Part shown: positions 5,920 through 11,870 of the stretch, one piece after another
How positions within the stretch are numbered: the first letter of the stretch is position 1
How the letters are laid out: every line of letters starts with the position of its first letter
Source: Nitrososphaerota archaeon
GTDB lineage: Archaea > Thermoproteota > Nitrososphaeria > Nitrososphaerales > Nitrososphaeraceae
Assembly: GCA_005877345.1 (NCBI GenBank)
Contig: VBPR01000023.1
Location: forward strand, 1 to 11,979
Reading direction: 5' to 3'
DNA length: 11,979 bases
Notes under the pieces: generated by a model
Seen by the model: the letters and a program-made list of their open reading frames with translations, nothing else
Told to the model about the DNA's origin: nothing
Databases searched by the model: none
Translations under genes and position numbers: made by a program

Positions 5920-6897
5920 GTGTTAGCTAATCAGTCAGTCTTCAATGTAGCATCATCTGGAAGATGTAAGACTCACATGATTTTCAGTATCACAGAAGAG
6001 ATGAAGAAGATTCCTGACTTAGTAATCAACAACTGGAACAGTGTAACATACTATGAGCTTGTACAGAAGATTTCTCTCTTAATCGGTAAGAGACTCCTTT
6101 GGACTGTTGAGGAATGGAGTATGCTAACTGATTATCACAGAGAACTTCTAATGGCTGTAGCTTCTAAGGTTCAGACTGACAGGAAGTTTGAGAGAATGGT
6201 ATCTGCTCAAGGAATGCCTGTCACTATCAGCATCCAGGACTGTGATCTTGTTCTGCTCATTGCTATTCAACCTTTCAAATTCAGAAAGTTGATGCGGGAG
6301 TCTGAGAACTGGAACAGTCTTGCTAATGACAGATTCATCAAGCTGATGCTGATTAATCCACTACAGAAGGATACTAAGAAGATTCCACCACATTTCTCTC
6401 TTCCTCTATTGACTCAACCTTTACCACACTTTGTACCTAACAGAGACATCATGGAATTGCTTGAGCAACACTTAACTCGAAGCAGAGCAGAGTTGGCTAC
6501 TATCAGATACATGAATGCTTGGTGTTCTCTCAATGGTGGAATCCAATTTACAGAAGCAGATGGACTTGCTTTCAAAGTCCTCTATGGCCCATACCTTGAG
6601 TTGTATAATATGATGATACTCTCAAGTGATCCTGACAGAGAAGAATCATTTCATACAGGGCCATTCCGTATAATTGAATACTTTACAAATAGATGGAATG
6701 ATGAAGTGACAATCTATGATATGGAGAAGCACTTTCATATGTCATCTGAAGAGTTGAGAGATGTATCTCAATCCTCACTCTACAGACATCTCCGTCTTTT
6801 GAAAGGGAAAGGAATTATTAGGAATAACTCTCCTACTTGGTCTCTTGCTCCCAAGTATAGAGACTACTTTGAGAGATACAAGGAGAACTGGAGTTGA
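5920..6897 (+). CDS. P-loop ATPase-like protein with degenerate Walker A and C-terminal winged helix (325 aa from GTG)
   Basis: Residues 11-18 read ASSGRCKT, in the position of a Walker A loop after a beta strand (SVFNV), but two usual glycines are Ala and Cys. A strand followed by acids (RLLWTVEEW, 58-66) may be Walker B, and VTISIQDCDLVLLIAIQP (101-118) resembles a later core strand. Residues about 247-312 look like a winged helix-turn-helix (RIIEYFTNRW, then SSLYRHLRLLKGKGII). AAA+-like ATPases with a DNA-binding domain are frequent replication or partition factors in archaeal viruses. The GTG at 5920 is the first standard start, but the frame is open back to 5830 and that stretch (VPLSFNLLSVLANQ) looks like real protein, so the N-terminus may lie upstream. 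ATP hydrolysis is doubtful given the altered loop. Confidence 0.6.
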   Translation: MLANQSVFNVASSGRCKTHMIFSITEEMKKIPDLVINNWNSVTYYELVQKISLLIGKRLLWTVEEWSMLTDYHRELLMAVASKVQTDRKFERMVSAQGMPVTISIQDCDLVLLIAIQPFKFRKLMRESENWNSLANDRFIKLMLINPLQKDTKKIPPHFSLPLLTQPLPHFVPNRDIMELLEQHLTRSRAELATIRYMNAWCSLNGGIQFTEADGLAFKVLYGPYLELYNMMILSSDPDREESFHTGPFRIIEYFTNRWNDEVTIYDMEKHFHMSSEELRDVSQSSLYRHLRLLKGKGIIRNNSPTWSLAPKYRDYFERYKENWS

Positions 6898-7034
6898 GTA
6901 TCATAGAACACTGTCCTCATTGTGGAAGTACAATTATTGAATCAACAAAAGATTTTGCTTATAGATGTAGAAGCTGTAATTTCAAATTCAAACTTGAATA
7001 TTGGAGATTTACAAATGAAACAACTAATCATTAG
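6894..7034 (+). CDS. Zinc-ribbon mini-protein (46 aa), TTG start
   Basis: TTG at 6894 overlaps the preceding TGA (TTGA) and is preceded by AAGGAG 8 nt upstream. The 46-residue product has C7/C10 (CPHC) and C25/C28 (CRSC), with strand-like residues between: a standard zinc ribbon. This frame is preferred to the alternative reading of the same bases as an N-terminal extension of the next gene, because the cysteine pairs are regularly spaced. Nucleic-acid or protein binding is inferred from the fold. Confidence 0.72.
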   Translation: MSIIEHCPHCGSTIIESTKDFAYRCRSCNFKFKLEYWRFTNETTNH

Positions 7035-7560
7035 AATCCCTCTATTCGGGAGAACTTTGGCCTTCCAAATCAGAACTTGGATAGCTAAGATTTCAACTCA
7101 TTATGGAGTAACAAATCAGACTCCAGATGGTTACTTCATTCCTATGTGGGACTTTGCTGAAGACAGAGACCTTGAAGACATTATGAATAGTCTCTCCAAA
7201 GTACAAGATGAATTTGGACTCTCCACTATCTATGTCTTACAGACTTTCCCTACTGAGTCTTACAGAGCAGTATGCTTTGACAAGTTGATATTTACAAAGT
7301 CAATGGGAATCATCTGCATGACAGATAACATTGATCATCAGTATCTCCGTTTCAGTTGGATTAGACTCAGATGTGTGCTTCGATTATCAAAGAAGACTGA
7401 TAGAGAAGAGAGACTTGTTGGAGTACTTCCTTCATTCAAAGAGAAGTATGAGAAGTCTCTTGATCACCAGGCTGTATTCTCCAAGTTCTATGATGGTATT
7501 CCTAAGCCTACTCTTGACAAGGTTAGAGTGACACTATCAAAGTATGAGAGCTTCCGCTAA
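7015..7560 (+). CDS. Hypothetical protein, possibly replication-related (182 aa)
   Basis: ATG at 7015 is preceded by GGAGAT at 6 nt and overlaps the zinc-ribbon gene by 20 nt. A longer frame from a GTG at 6922 exists, but it would lie wholly over the zinc ribbon. The product begins with a strand (KQLIIRIPLFG), has an acidic WDFAEDRDLEDI segment, then STIYVLQTFPTESYRAVCFDKL and later RLRCVLRLSKK. This order faintly resembles RRM-like catalytic folds of replication initiators and primases (a strand, a Gly/Tyr-His turn, then FDKL), but the usual catalytic His and acidic pair are not evident. Treat that as a hypothesis. The C-terminus is basic and helical. It follows the ATPase-like gene in the same unit. 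Confidence 0.7.
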   Translation: MKQLIIRIPLFGRTLAFQIRTWIAKISTHYGVTNQTPDGYFIPMWDFAEDRDLEDIMNSLSKVQDEFGLSTIYVLQTFPTESYRAVCFDKLIFTKSMGIICMTDNIDHQYLRFSWIRLRCVLRLSKKTDREERLVGVLPSFKEKYEKSLDHQAVFSKFYDGIPKPTLDKVRVTLSKYESFR

Positions 7561-7712
7561 TGACAATACCAATTAGACATCCAAGTCTAAATGAATATCC
7601 AAATCTATGTAGATGTTGGAGATGTAACTGCAACAAAAAAGATCAATGTCTAAGAATTGCTTGTGATTGCTGTACTTATCCAGATGAAGATGGTGTTTAT
7701 CATATCACTTGA
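7560..7712 (+). CDS. Eight-cysteine mini-protein (50 aa)
   Basis: ATG at 7560 shares a base with the previous TAA (TAATG). Residues 17-38 hold eight cysteines (C17, C19, C22, C24, C30, C35, C37, C38) in a CRCWRCNC-x5-C-x4-C-x-CC arrangement, with Trp20 in the middle and an acidic C-terminus (PDEDG). Such density suggests binding of two metal ions or a metallothionein-like or cross-brace cluster. There is no signal peptide, so disulfides are less likely. I recognise no family. Coding status rests on exact overlap with the upstream stop and the non-random cysteines. Confidence 0.6.
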   Translation: MTIPIRHPSLNEYPNLCRCWRCNCNKKDQCLRIACDCCTYPDEDGVYHIT

Positions 7713-7935
7713 TGATCAGAGTAACTACTTCTTTGTGCTTCATCAGATAGAGATAGACCTTGACATCTTCCATGATGAACTGCTTGAAGCTCCCAAGGAG
7801 AGATTAGATGTTTGGATTGAAGAGTGGTTCAAGAGAAGAGGAAATATTACAGGTAATCAAAGAAAAGTATCTGCTGACTTCAAACAAGGAGTCTTCAACT
7901 GGAAGGAAGTAGAGAGAGAGTTAGAAGAATCATGA
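7690..7935 (+). CDS. Small acidic hypothetical protein (about 81 aa)
   Basis: The product has a beta-type N-terminus (VFIISLDD, YFFVLHQIEIDLDIF) and a helical, charged second half (DVWIEEWFKRRG, WKEVERELEES). The start is uncertain: ATG at 7684, ATG at 7690 or GTG at 7693 all lie inside the end of the 8-cysteine gene, and none has a strong SD. 7690 is chosen because its overlap (23 nt) is like others in the operon. The TGA overlaps the next ATG (ATGA). No cysteines; family not recognised. Confidence 0.66.
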   Translation: MVFIISLDDQSNYFFVLHQIEIDLDIFHDELLEAPKERLDVWIEEWFKRRGNITGNQRKVSADFKQGVFNWKEVERELEES

Positions 7936-8420
7936 AGTCTCTCATTCTTCTCTCAATCATTCTAACAGCTACATTTGTAGCAGGCTCAATAGACATCATA
8001 TTTCCTGATGTTATCCCAATAAGACCCTACACTTACTTCTCTATTGGACTAATAAACTTCAACAACACAAGTCAACAATTCTCAACCTATCTCTTCCAAC
8101 TTGTTCTAATGTTAACTGTGTCTCTTCTGTTGATTCATTTCAATATTCCTCTTCCTCTGATTCCTCTTGGTCATAGGAGTGGACAGTTCAGAAGAGGTAA
8201 GCGTATTCAATATACTTCAAAGTCATCACTTCAATTTTCACAGTTTAACAAGACCCTTGTAAAGAAGATTAAAGAGACTCCAAAAGGGAAATCAGCAGAG
8301 AGTAGACTTGACAGAGTAGTCAATGAAGGTAAGGCTCGTTTCAAGACAAGAAGACCTACTAAGGTTGATGAATATGAGAAACTGTTAGAGGAAGCTAAGA
8401 AGAGAGATGAATCAGAATAG
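7932..8420 (+). CDS. Membrane protein with long basic cytoplasmic tail (162 aa)
   Basis: Hydrophobic segments lie at about residues 3-22 (LILLSIILTATFVAGSIDII) and 52-72 (FQLVLMLTVSLLLIHF), possibly with a partial third. The last 80 residues are hydrophilic and very basic (KKIKETPKGK, RFKTRRPTK), ending in a charged helix (YEKLLEEAKKRDE). It has two spans and a nucleic-acid- or lipid-headgroup-binding type tail. ATGA overlap on the left, 14-nt overlap on the right. The only clear membrane protein in the rightward block; function unknown. Confidence 0.73.
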   Translation: MKSLILLSIILTATFVAGSIDIIFPDVIPIRPYTYFSIGLINFNNTSQQFSTYLFQLVLMLTVSLLLIHFNIPLPLIPLGHRSGQFRRGKRIQYTSKSSLQFSQFNKTLVKKIKETPKGKSAESRLDRVVNEGKARFKTRRPTKVDEYEKLLEEAKKRDESE

Positions 8421-9207
8421 TATTATCTCCAAGTTCATTGAGAAGTGTGGAGAGCTTGACCCTAAACCAAACTATCACTATGCTGAAGGCTCTAAGCTTC
8501 GAAGATACGGCCTTACTACTGAACCAGGAACAGTCCTACAGTTTTGGAGAGAGAGATTCTACATAGACCATCAGAAGTATCCTAACATCAAAGTCTCTGC
8601 TCCTTCTGAAGTATTGCCAAGGATTCACCAAGAGTACGACAAATGGTTATACGAGTTTGATGAGAAAGACCTTCTACAGGCCATGAGATTCCTTCAAAAC
8701 TCTCCCTTCTCAAAGATTCAAGTAGTACACTCTTCAGAACCTCTACCTATGATATTCACTCGGAAGGATGTTGATGTTGCTATTCTGTTAGCTCCTATGA
8801 TGTTAGAGCTTCCCAAAGTCGAAGACCAAGCTGTTCAGAAGTCCCACTTCAAAGGTAATCCTTGGAGAGATGGCAAACCAAGCTACTATTGGACTCAAAA
8901 ACTTCCTAACTCTACCTTTTGGATTGTAGAATTCCCTACCTTCTCCAATACTTCAGTTAGTGGATTCATGTATGGCTATCCTATTGGTAGGATGGTAAAG
9001 TGTAGAAACTGTCATACAGAAATGACCATCAATGACTGGAGTAACAAGCTTCTCAACATGAATCATTCTGAGTGTCAATGTAGCTGTGATACTTATGATG
9101 ACTTCTGTGGATGCAGAAGGAGAAGAGAGATGGCCCAGTTTGACAGAATCCGGAGACAGTCAACTATTCGTAAACACTTCATGAGAAACCATTGGGATAT
9201 GGCATGA
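8407..9207 (+). CDS. Hypothetical protein with C-terminal cysteine cluster (266 aa)
   Basis: The first 190 residues are mixed alpha/beta with many aromatic residues (TVLQFWRERF, YYWTQKLPNSTFWIVEFP). The C-terminal part carries C199 and C202 (CRNC), then C223, C225, C227, C234 and C236 (CQCSC, CGC), followed by an arginine-rich stretch (RRRRE) and H257/H262 (KHFMRNH). This could ligate two zinc ions and bind nucleic acid. The start ATG at 8407 lies 14 nt inside the previous gene, without a strong SD. I do not recognise the family. Confidence 0.72.
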   Translation: MNQNSIISKFIEKCGELDPKPNYHYAEGSKLRRYGLTTEPGTVLQFWRERFYIDHQKYPNIKVSAPSEVLPRIHQEYDKWLYEFDEKDLLQAMRFLQNSPFSKIQVVHSSEPLPMIFTRKDVDVAILLAPMMLELPKVEDQAVQKSHFKGNPWRDGKPSYYWTQKLPNSTFWIVEFPTFSNTSVSGFMYGYPIGRMVKCRNCHTEMTINDWSNKLLNMNHSECQCSCDTYDDFCGCRRRREMAQFDRIRRQSTIRKHFMRNHWDMA

Positions 9208-9350
9208 GAGAACATTATGGTAATAGACCATTTCACAAAGTTACATTCAAGGATGGTAAAGTGATGTATGTCTGTGATCTATGTGGTGGATGGTATACCA
9301 ATGAGAAGCAAGCTTCAAAGATTCACTTTTGCAAGTCGAGACCCAAATGA
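9204..9350 (+). CDS. C2HC zinc-finger mini-protein (48 aa)
   Basis: ATG at 9204 overlaps the preceding stop (ATGA), and the product ends in an ATGA overlap with the next gene. Residues 24-43 give C-x2-C-x13-H-x-C (C24 and C27 in CDLC, H41, C43), a short C2HC finger with a preceding hairpin (HKVTFKDGKVMYV). Basic overall. Probably a nucleic-acid- or protein-binding viral finger; specificity unknown. Only a weak GGGAT SD precedes it, so translational coupling probably matters. Confidence 0.68.
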   Translation: MREHYGNRPFHKVTFKDGKVMYVCDLCGGWYTNEKQASKIHFCKSRPK

Positions 9351-9496
9351 GCAGAAACAAATCCTTCTGTAACCAATGTTCAGAGACTACACTTCATGAA
9401 TACGAATATCAGAGATACGAAGGTGGAGCCTTGATTACTGTTACCTGCTTAAAGTGTGGCCATTCAACAGAGAGCTTCAATAGCTCATTGTCCTGA
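9347..9496 (+). CDS. Zinc-ribbon mini-protein (49 aa)
   Basis: ATGA overlap at 9347. C8/C11 (CNQC) and C34/C37 (CLKC) are separated by a 22-residue strand-rich loop (EYEYQRYEGGALITVTC), the standard transcription-factor-S-like or generic zinc-ribbon topology. The C-terminus is Ser-rich. It ends nine bases before the 262-aa gene. Role inferred only from fold and neighbours. Confidence 0.68.
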   Translation: MSRNKSFCNQCSETTLHEYEYQRYEGGALITVTCLKCGHSTESFNSSLS

Positions 9497-9505
9497 GGAA
9501 TCTCA

Positions 9506-10294
9506 ATGACTCTCTCTCTTCTTGAGAAGCTTGAAGCTTTAGGATTTCAGAACTTCTTCACATATAGAATAGGCCCATGCTTCCAATGTGAGGAGACTCT
9601 GCAAACCTTCTACAATATCGAGTTGAAGAGATGGTACTGTGAAAAGTGTTGGTATGACACAGACTTTATTACTGAGCTTCAACTAAGTGACTTCGGAAAA
9701 ACAATGGCTCAAGTAAGTTATGAGCAAATCCTTGCAAGACTGAACGCTGTTGAAGCAGAGAATCGCAAACTCAAAGCATCCCGCGAAGACAATGTCTTCG
9801 TAGGAACCACTGACAATCTAACATTGAAGCACAGAGCACTCAACCCAAGAGCATGGGGAGTACCCACCAAGAACCAAGAGGGTAAAGCCTTCTTCCGTTG
9901 TAGTGACTTTCCCTTCACCTTCGACATTGGCCCAGATCGAAAATCTGTCAGAGTCTACACTGCTATCCCTGCATCTCCTGATGAAGTTGCTCTCTTTGAA
10001 CAGAGATTCATCAACCAACAGATTGTAGTCGCTAAACGAAGACAATCTAAGGAAGATGCTGAAGCTTCAGGAGCTACTACACAAGCCTTCTCTGCTCCAC
10101 CTTCTGCTGCTCCTCCAATGCCTGTCCAAGCTACACCTGTTTCCTCTACTCGGAGCTTCTCCCAACTTAATGATGCAGAGAAGAAAATGTACATTGAAAA
10201 GGCTCAATCTCTCATGTCTATTCCAGGTCTCTTCAAATCTCTTCAAGAAGCTCTACAGTCTGTCTTGCAACCCGCAAACATCTCTCTCCCTTAG
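9506..10294 (+). CDS. Zinc ribbon + coiled coil + Pro/Ala-rich linker protein (262 aa)
   Basis: The N-terminus has a zinc ribbon, C25/C28 (CFQC) and C45/C48 (CEKC). Residues about 68-92 form a heptad-rich coiled coil (YEQILARLNAVEAENRKLK). Residues about 95-180 make a beta-rich globular domain (GKAFFRCSDFPFTFDIG, SVRVYTAIPA). A Pro/Ala/Ser linker follows (about 185-215) and then a C-terminal helical region. The ATG at 9506 has GAGGA at SD distance. A second good start, ATG at 9704 just before the coiled coil, could make a shorter protein; the ribbon may have fused to a separate gene there. The stretch from about 9690 to 9960 uses more CG-containing codons than its neighbours. A multimeric DNA-binding role, such as single-strand binding or scaffold, is plausible but unproven. 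Confidence 0.74.
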   Translation: MTLSLLEKLEALGFQNFFTYRIGPCFQCEETLQTFYNIELKRWYCEKCWYDTDFITELQLSDFGKTMAQVSYEQILARLNAVEAENRKLKASREDNVFVGTTDNLTLKHRALNPRAWGVPTKNQEGKAFFRCSDFPFTFDIGPDRKSVRVYTAIPASPDEVALFEQRFINQQIVVAKRRQSKEDAEASGATTQAFSAPPSAAPPMPVQATPVSSTRSFSQLNDAEKKMYIEKAQSLMSIPGLFKSLQEALQSVLQPANISLP

Positions 10295-10465
10295 TGGTAT
10301 CATGATACGCATACAGAGTCTAAGGCTTGAAGTTGCTACTTCCTGTGACCAGACAGAAGAAATGCCCGATTGCTCTGAAGCGGTGAATCCTCTGTTACCA
10401 CTAACCCTTTTTCTGAGTTACACTATGCTTATATCTATACATCCCCCTATCTATTGTAGTGAAGA
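10295..10465 (+). other. Intergenic gap with palindrome, T tract and TATA-like box
   Basis: The only sizeable gap in the rightward block. GTATCATGATAC (10297-10308) is a perfect 12-bp palindrome starting three bases after the stop. A run of five T (10408-10412, after CCC) may end transcription of the upstream unit. TTATATC (10429-10435) would direct initiation near 10458, just before the ATG at 10466. An open frame from ATG 10302 to 10469 (55 codons) covers the gap, but it lacks an SD, has Pro/Leu/Ile-rich, unconvincing sequence and overlaps the promoter, so it is not called as a gene. Confidence 0.5.
10427..10437 (+). promoter_or_regulatory. TATA-like promoter for second rightward unit
   Basis: GCTTATATCTA resembles an archaeal TATA box. 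Its centre lies about 34-37 nt before the ATG pair at 10466/10469, allowing a leader of fewer than ten bases, and the gene that follows has no SD, as expected for a near-leaderless start. No experimental support; a chance AT-rich match remains possible. Confidence 0.45.
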
Positions 10466-10624
10466 ATGATGATTCAAAGTAGAGTAGAAATCTGCTCTTG
10501 TGGATTCGGTCTAAACTTTGCTGAGAAAGGCAAGAAGGTTAAAGGTCTTGCAGATCACTTCAGAGAGCATGAGAAAGAAAGACCAATTCATCATCAACAA
10601 ACCTTCGAGTTCTGGAGTAATTGA
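10466..10624 (+). CDS. C2H2 zinc-finger mini-protein (52 aa)
   Basis: The tandem ATGATG start (10466/10469) lacks an SD and follows a TATA-like box, so it is probably the first gene of a new unit. Residues 10-35 give C-x-C-x18-H-x3-H (C10, C12, H31, H35), with the recognition-helix-like LADHFREHEK. The CxC spacing departs from the usual CxxC. It could be a viral DNA-binding finger, a common class in archaeal viruses. The tail is His- and aromatic-rich. Its last codons contain TGGAG, an SD for the next gene. Confidence 0.65.
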   Translation: MMIQSRVEICSCGFGLNFAEKGKKVKGLADHFREHEKERPIHHQQTFEFWSN

Positions 10625-10737
10625 AATTGTCTGACAAACTCCTTGACCAGTATCTTGAGCTTCGCTATGAACTTGATAATTCGCATCCAACACAAACAAT
10701 CATCTTTTGGAGTAAAGAGAATTGGTGGTTCAACTAA
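10621..10737 (+). CDS. Small hypothetical protein (38 aa), TTG start
   Basis: TTG at 10621 overlaps the previous TGA (TTGA) with GGAG at SD distance. The product is a helix (KLSDKLLDQYLELRYEL) followed by a Trp-rich end (IIFWSKENWWFN). The stop TAA overlaps the next ATG (TAATG). A second in-frame TTG at 10627 is also possible. No family recognised; support is from tiling and the SD. Confidence 0.52.
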   Translation: MKLSDKLLDQYLELRYELDNSHPTQTIIFWSKENWWFN

Positions 10738-10817
10738 TGATGACTCCTAAGCCTGATGCTCAACAGGGCAAGGCCATTGATGACTACTATGATGCTCGAA
10801 AGGTAGAATCCAAATGA
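10737..10817 (+). CDS. Possible 26-aa micropeptide
   Basis: ATGATG at 10737/10740 follows GGTGG at SD distance and shares a base with the upstream TAA. The 26-codon frame (MMTPKPDAQQGKAIDDYYDA, then a basic end) closes with a TGA overlapping the ATG at 10814. It exactly bridges its neighbours. Highly polar and probably disordered. It might be a coupling ORF rather than a functional peptide. Confidence 0.42.
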   Translation: MMTPKPDAQQGKAIDDYYDARKVESK

Positions 10818-11095
10818 AGATGTGGAAATTCTTCCAAGATAACAAAAGCAGAATTAATAATGAAGCTGCCCATGATATTCTTGCTTACATCTCAGGATAC
10901 TTTGCAACAGAAGACATTTCTGATGAAGTAGTTCAGAGACTCACAAGCTTCTTACCAAAGAAGAAAAATCCTCTTGTAATCTGTACAAAGAATGAATGTA
11001 ACATGGAAGTAAAGCGAAGCCATTTCTCTTCTAAACATGGACTCAATATCCAATATTGTCTGAAAGAAGGAATTGCAAAGGAGATAGAAACATGA
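10814..11095 (+). CDS. Small protein with C2H2 zinc finger (93 aa)
   Basis: The N-terminal half is helical and acidic (INNEAAHDILAYISGYF, ISDEVVQRLTSFL). Residues 57-75 give C-x4-C-x7-H-x4-H (C57, C62, H70, H75), a C2H2-type finger with the helix RSHFSSKHG. ATGA overlaps on both ends and an AAGGT precedes the start. It is likely a small DNA-binding regulator with a dimerisation half; both are inferences. Confidence 0.7.
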   Translation: MKMWKFFQDNKSRINNEAAHDILAYISGYFATEDISDEVVQRLTSFLPKKKNPLVICTKNECNMEVKRSHFSSKHGLNIQYCLKEGIAKEIET

Positions 11096-11208
11096 ATCTC
11101 CTTACTCTTCTAAAGCTGAAGCTTCAAGGTCTCACCTGGAAGAAGCAAGGTATCCGTGTTGTTGTCACTAAGCAAGCCTTAGAGTCCATCAGGAGCTATC
11201 AGAAATGA
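11092..11208 (+). CDS. Small basic hypothetical protein (38 aa)
   Basis: A strong AAGGAGAT precedes ATG 11092 by 8 nt, and ATGA overlaps occur at both ends. The product is basic with one helix (LLTLLKLKLQGLTWKKQ) and a strand (IRVVVTKQ). No cysteines or membrane span. Family unknown; the SD and exact tiling make it credible. Confidence 0.55.
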   Translation: MNLLTLLKLKLQGLTWKKQGIRVVVTKQALESIRSYQK

Positions 11209-11387
11209 CAACATTCAAACTTCATTATGAAATCAAAACAGAAAAAGGAACTATTGCTCTTGAAGACCAAGAAAATCTGTCACTTAGTCTTGCACTAAAA
11301 ATCATCAGAAATTCAGCAGTTAACACAGATACAATTGCTTCATCATGGAAGATAACTATAGAGAGAGAGAACAGAAATGACAAGTAA
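11205..11387 (+). CDS. Small hypothetical protein (60 aa)
   Basis: ATG 11205 follows CAGGAG at SD distance. The sequence is strand-rich at both ends (FKLHYEIKTEKGTIAL, SWKITIEREN) with a central helix (SLSLALKIIRN), a compact alpha/beta fold. Overlaps the next gene by 11 nt. Function unknown. Confidence 0.66.
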   Translation: MTTFKLHYEIKTEKGTIALEDQENLSLSLALKIIRNSAVNTDTIASSWKITIERENRNDK

Positions 11388-11697
11388 GACCCAGCTTCGA
11401 GATAACAAGAAAGAGAAGAATACAAAGTTCATGCAGACAATTACTCTTCAACAATGGGATGTTATTGCTAAGCTTGCTGAAGAATACTCTATGACAGTCC
11501 AAGAATATATCCGTTTCATCATCATTCCAAAGTATGTTAGAGCTTCTCCTAATCCTATCAAATATTCAGAGAGAGTTAGGAAGGGATGGGAGACTCGCAG
11601 ACTCAACAAGAAGAATGCTGATTATTCTGAAAGCTCTGATATTCCACCACCACCTTGGAAGACTCAATCTGAGCCTAAAGAGGGAGACCAATCATGA
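11377..11697 (+). CDS. Second ribbon-helix-helix-like regulator (106 aa)
   Basis: Basic N-terminal arm (TQLRDNKKEKNTK), then strand FMQTITL, helix A (QQWDVIAKLAEEYS) and helix B (TVQEYIRFIIIPKYV), matching the RHH pattern. The C-terminal tail is Lys/Arg-rich (RKGWETRRLNKKN), then Pro-rich and acidic (IPPPPWKT). Start ATG 11377 overlaps the previous gene; the ATGA junction at the end carries a GAGGGAG for the next gene. Likely a transcriptional regulator, targets unknown. Confidence 0.66.
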   Translation: MTSKTQLRDNKKEKNTKFMQTITLQQWDVIAKLAEEYSMTVQEYIRFIIIPKYVRASPNPIKYSERVRKGWETRRLNKKNADYSESSDIPPPPWKTQSEPKEGDQS

Positions 11698-11870
11698 CAG
11701 AAGAGTTTGTAGAAGCTAATCTTGATACTGAACCTGAGAAGGTTATTCATCAAGAAATTAAACTTCTGTTTGATAGAGCTTCTAAGAAGTTCAAGATAGA
11801 TTATCTCTATCACTGGAACAGAATTCTAATAGCATCAGAGAGAATACAAAAGGAGTCTCCCAAACAATGA
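11694..11870 (+). CDS. Small hypothetical protein (58 aa)
   Basis: ATGA overlaps at both ends and a GAGGGAG at SD distance. The N-terminus is acidic (TEEFVEANLDTEPE) followed by two helices (IHQEIKLLFDRASKKF, LYHWNRILIASERIQK). No cysteines. It may act as a partner for neighbouring regulators; no family recognised. Confidence 0.6.
   Translation: MTEEFVEANLDTEPEKVIHQEIKLLFDRASKKFKIDYLYHWNRILIASERIQKESPKQ

Noticed and set aside
6922..7014. GTG-started N-terminal extension of the 182-aa gene
   Set aside because: It overlaps the regular four-cysteine zinc ribbon in another frame, and ATG 7015 has a good SD.
10056..10469. 137-codon plus-strand frame across the end of the 262-aa gene and the gap
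   Set aside because: The first half is a Leu/Ser/Pro-rich shadow of the 262-aa gene; the tail covers the promoter-like gap and has no SD.
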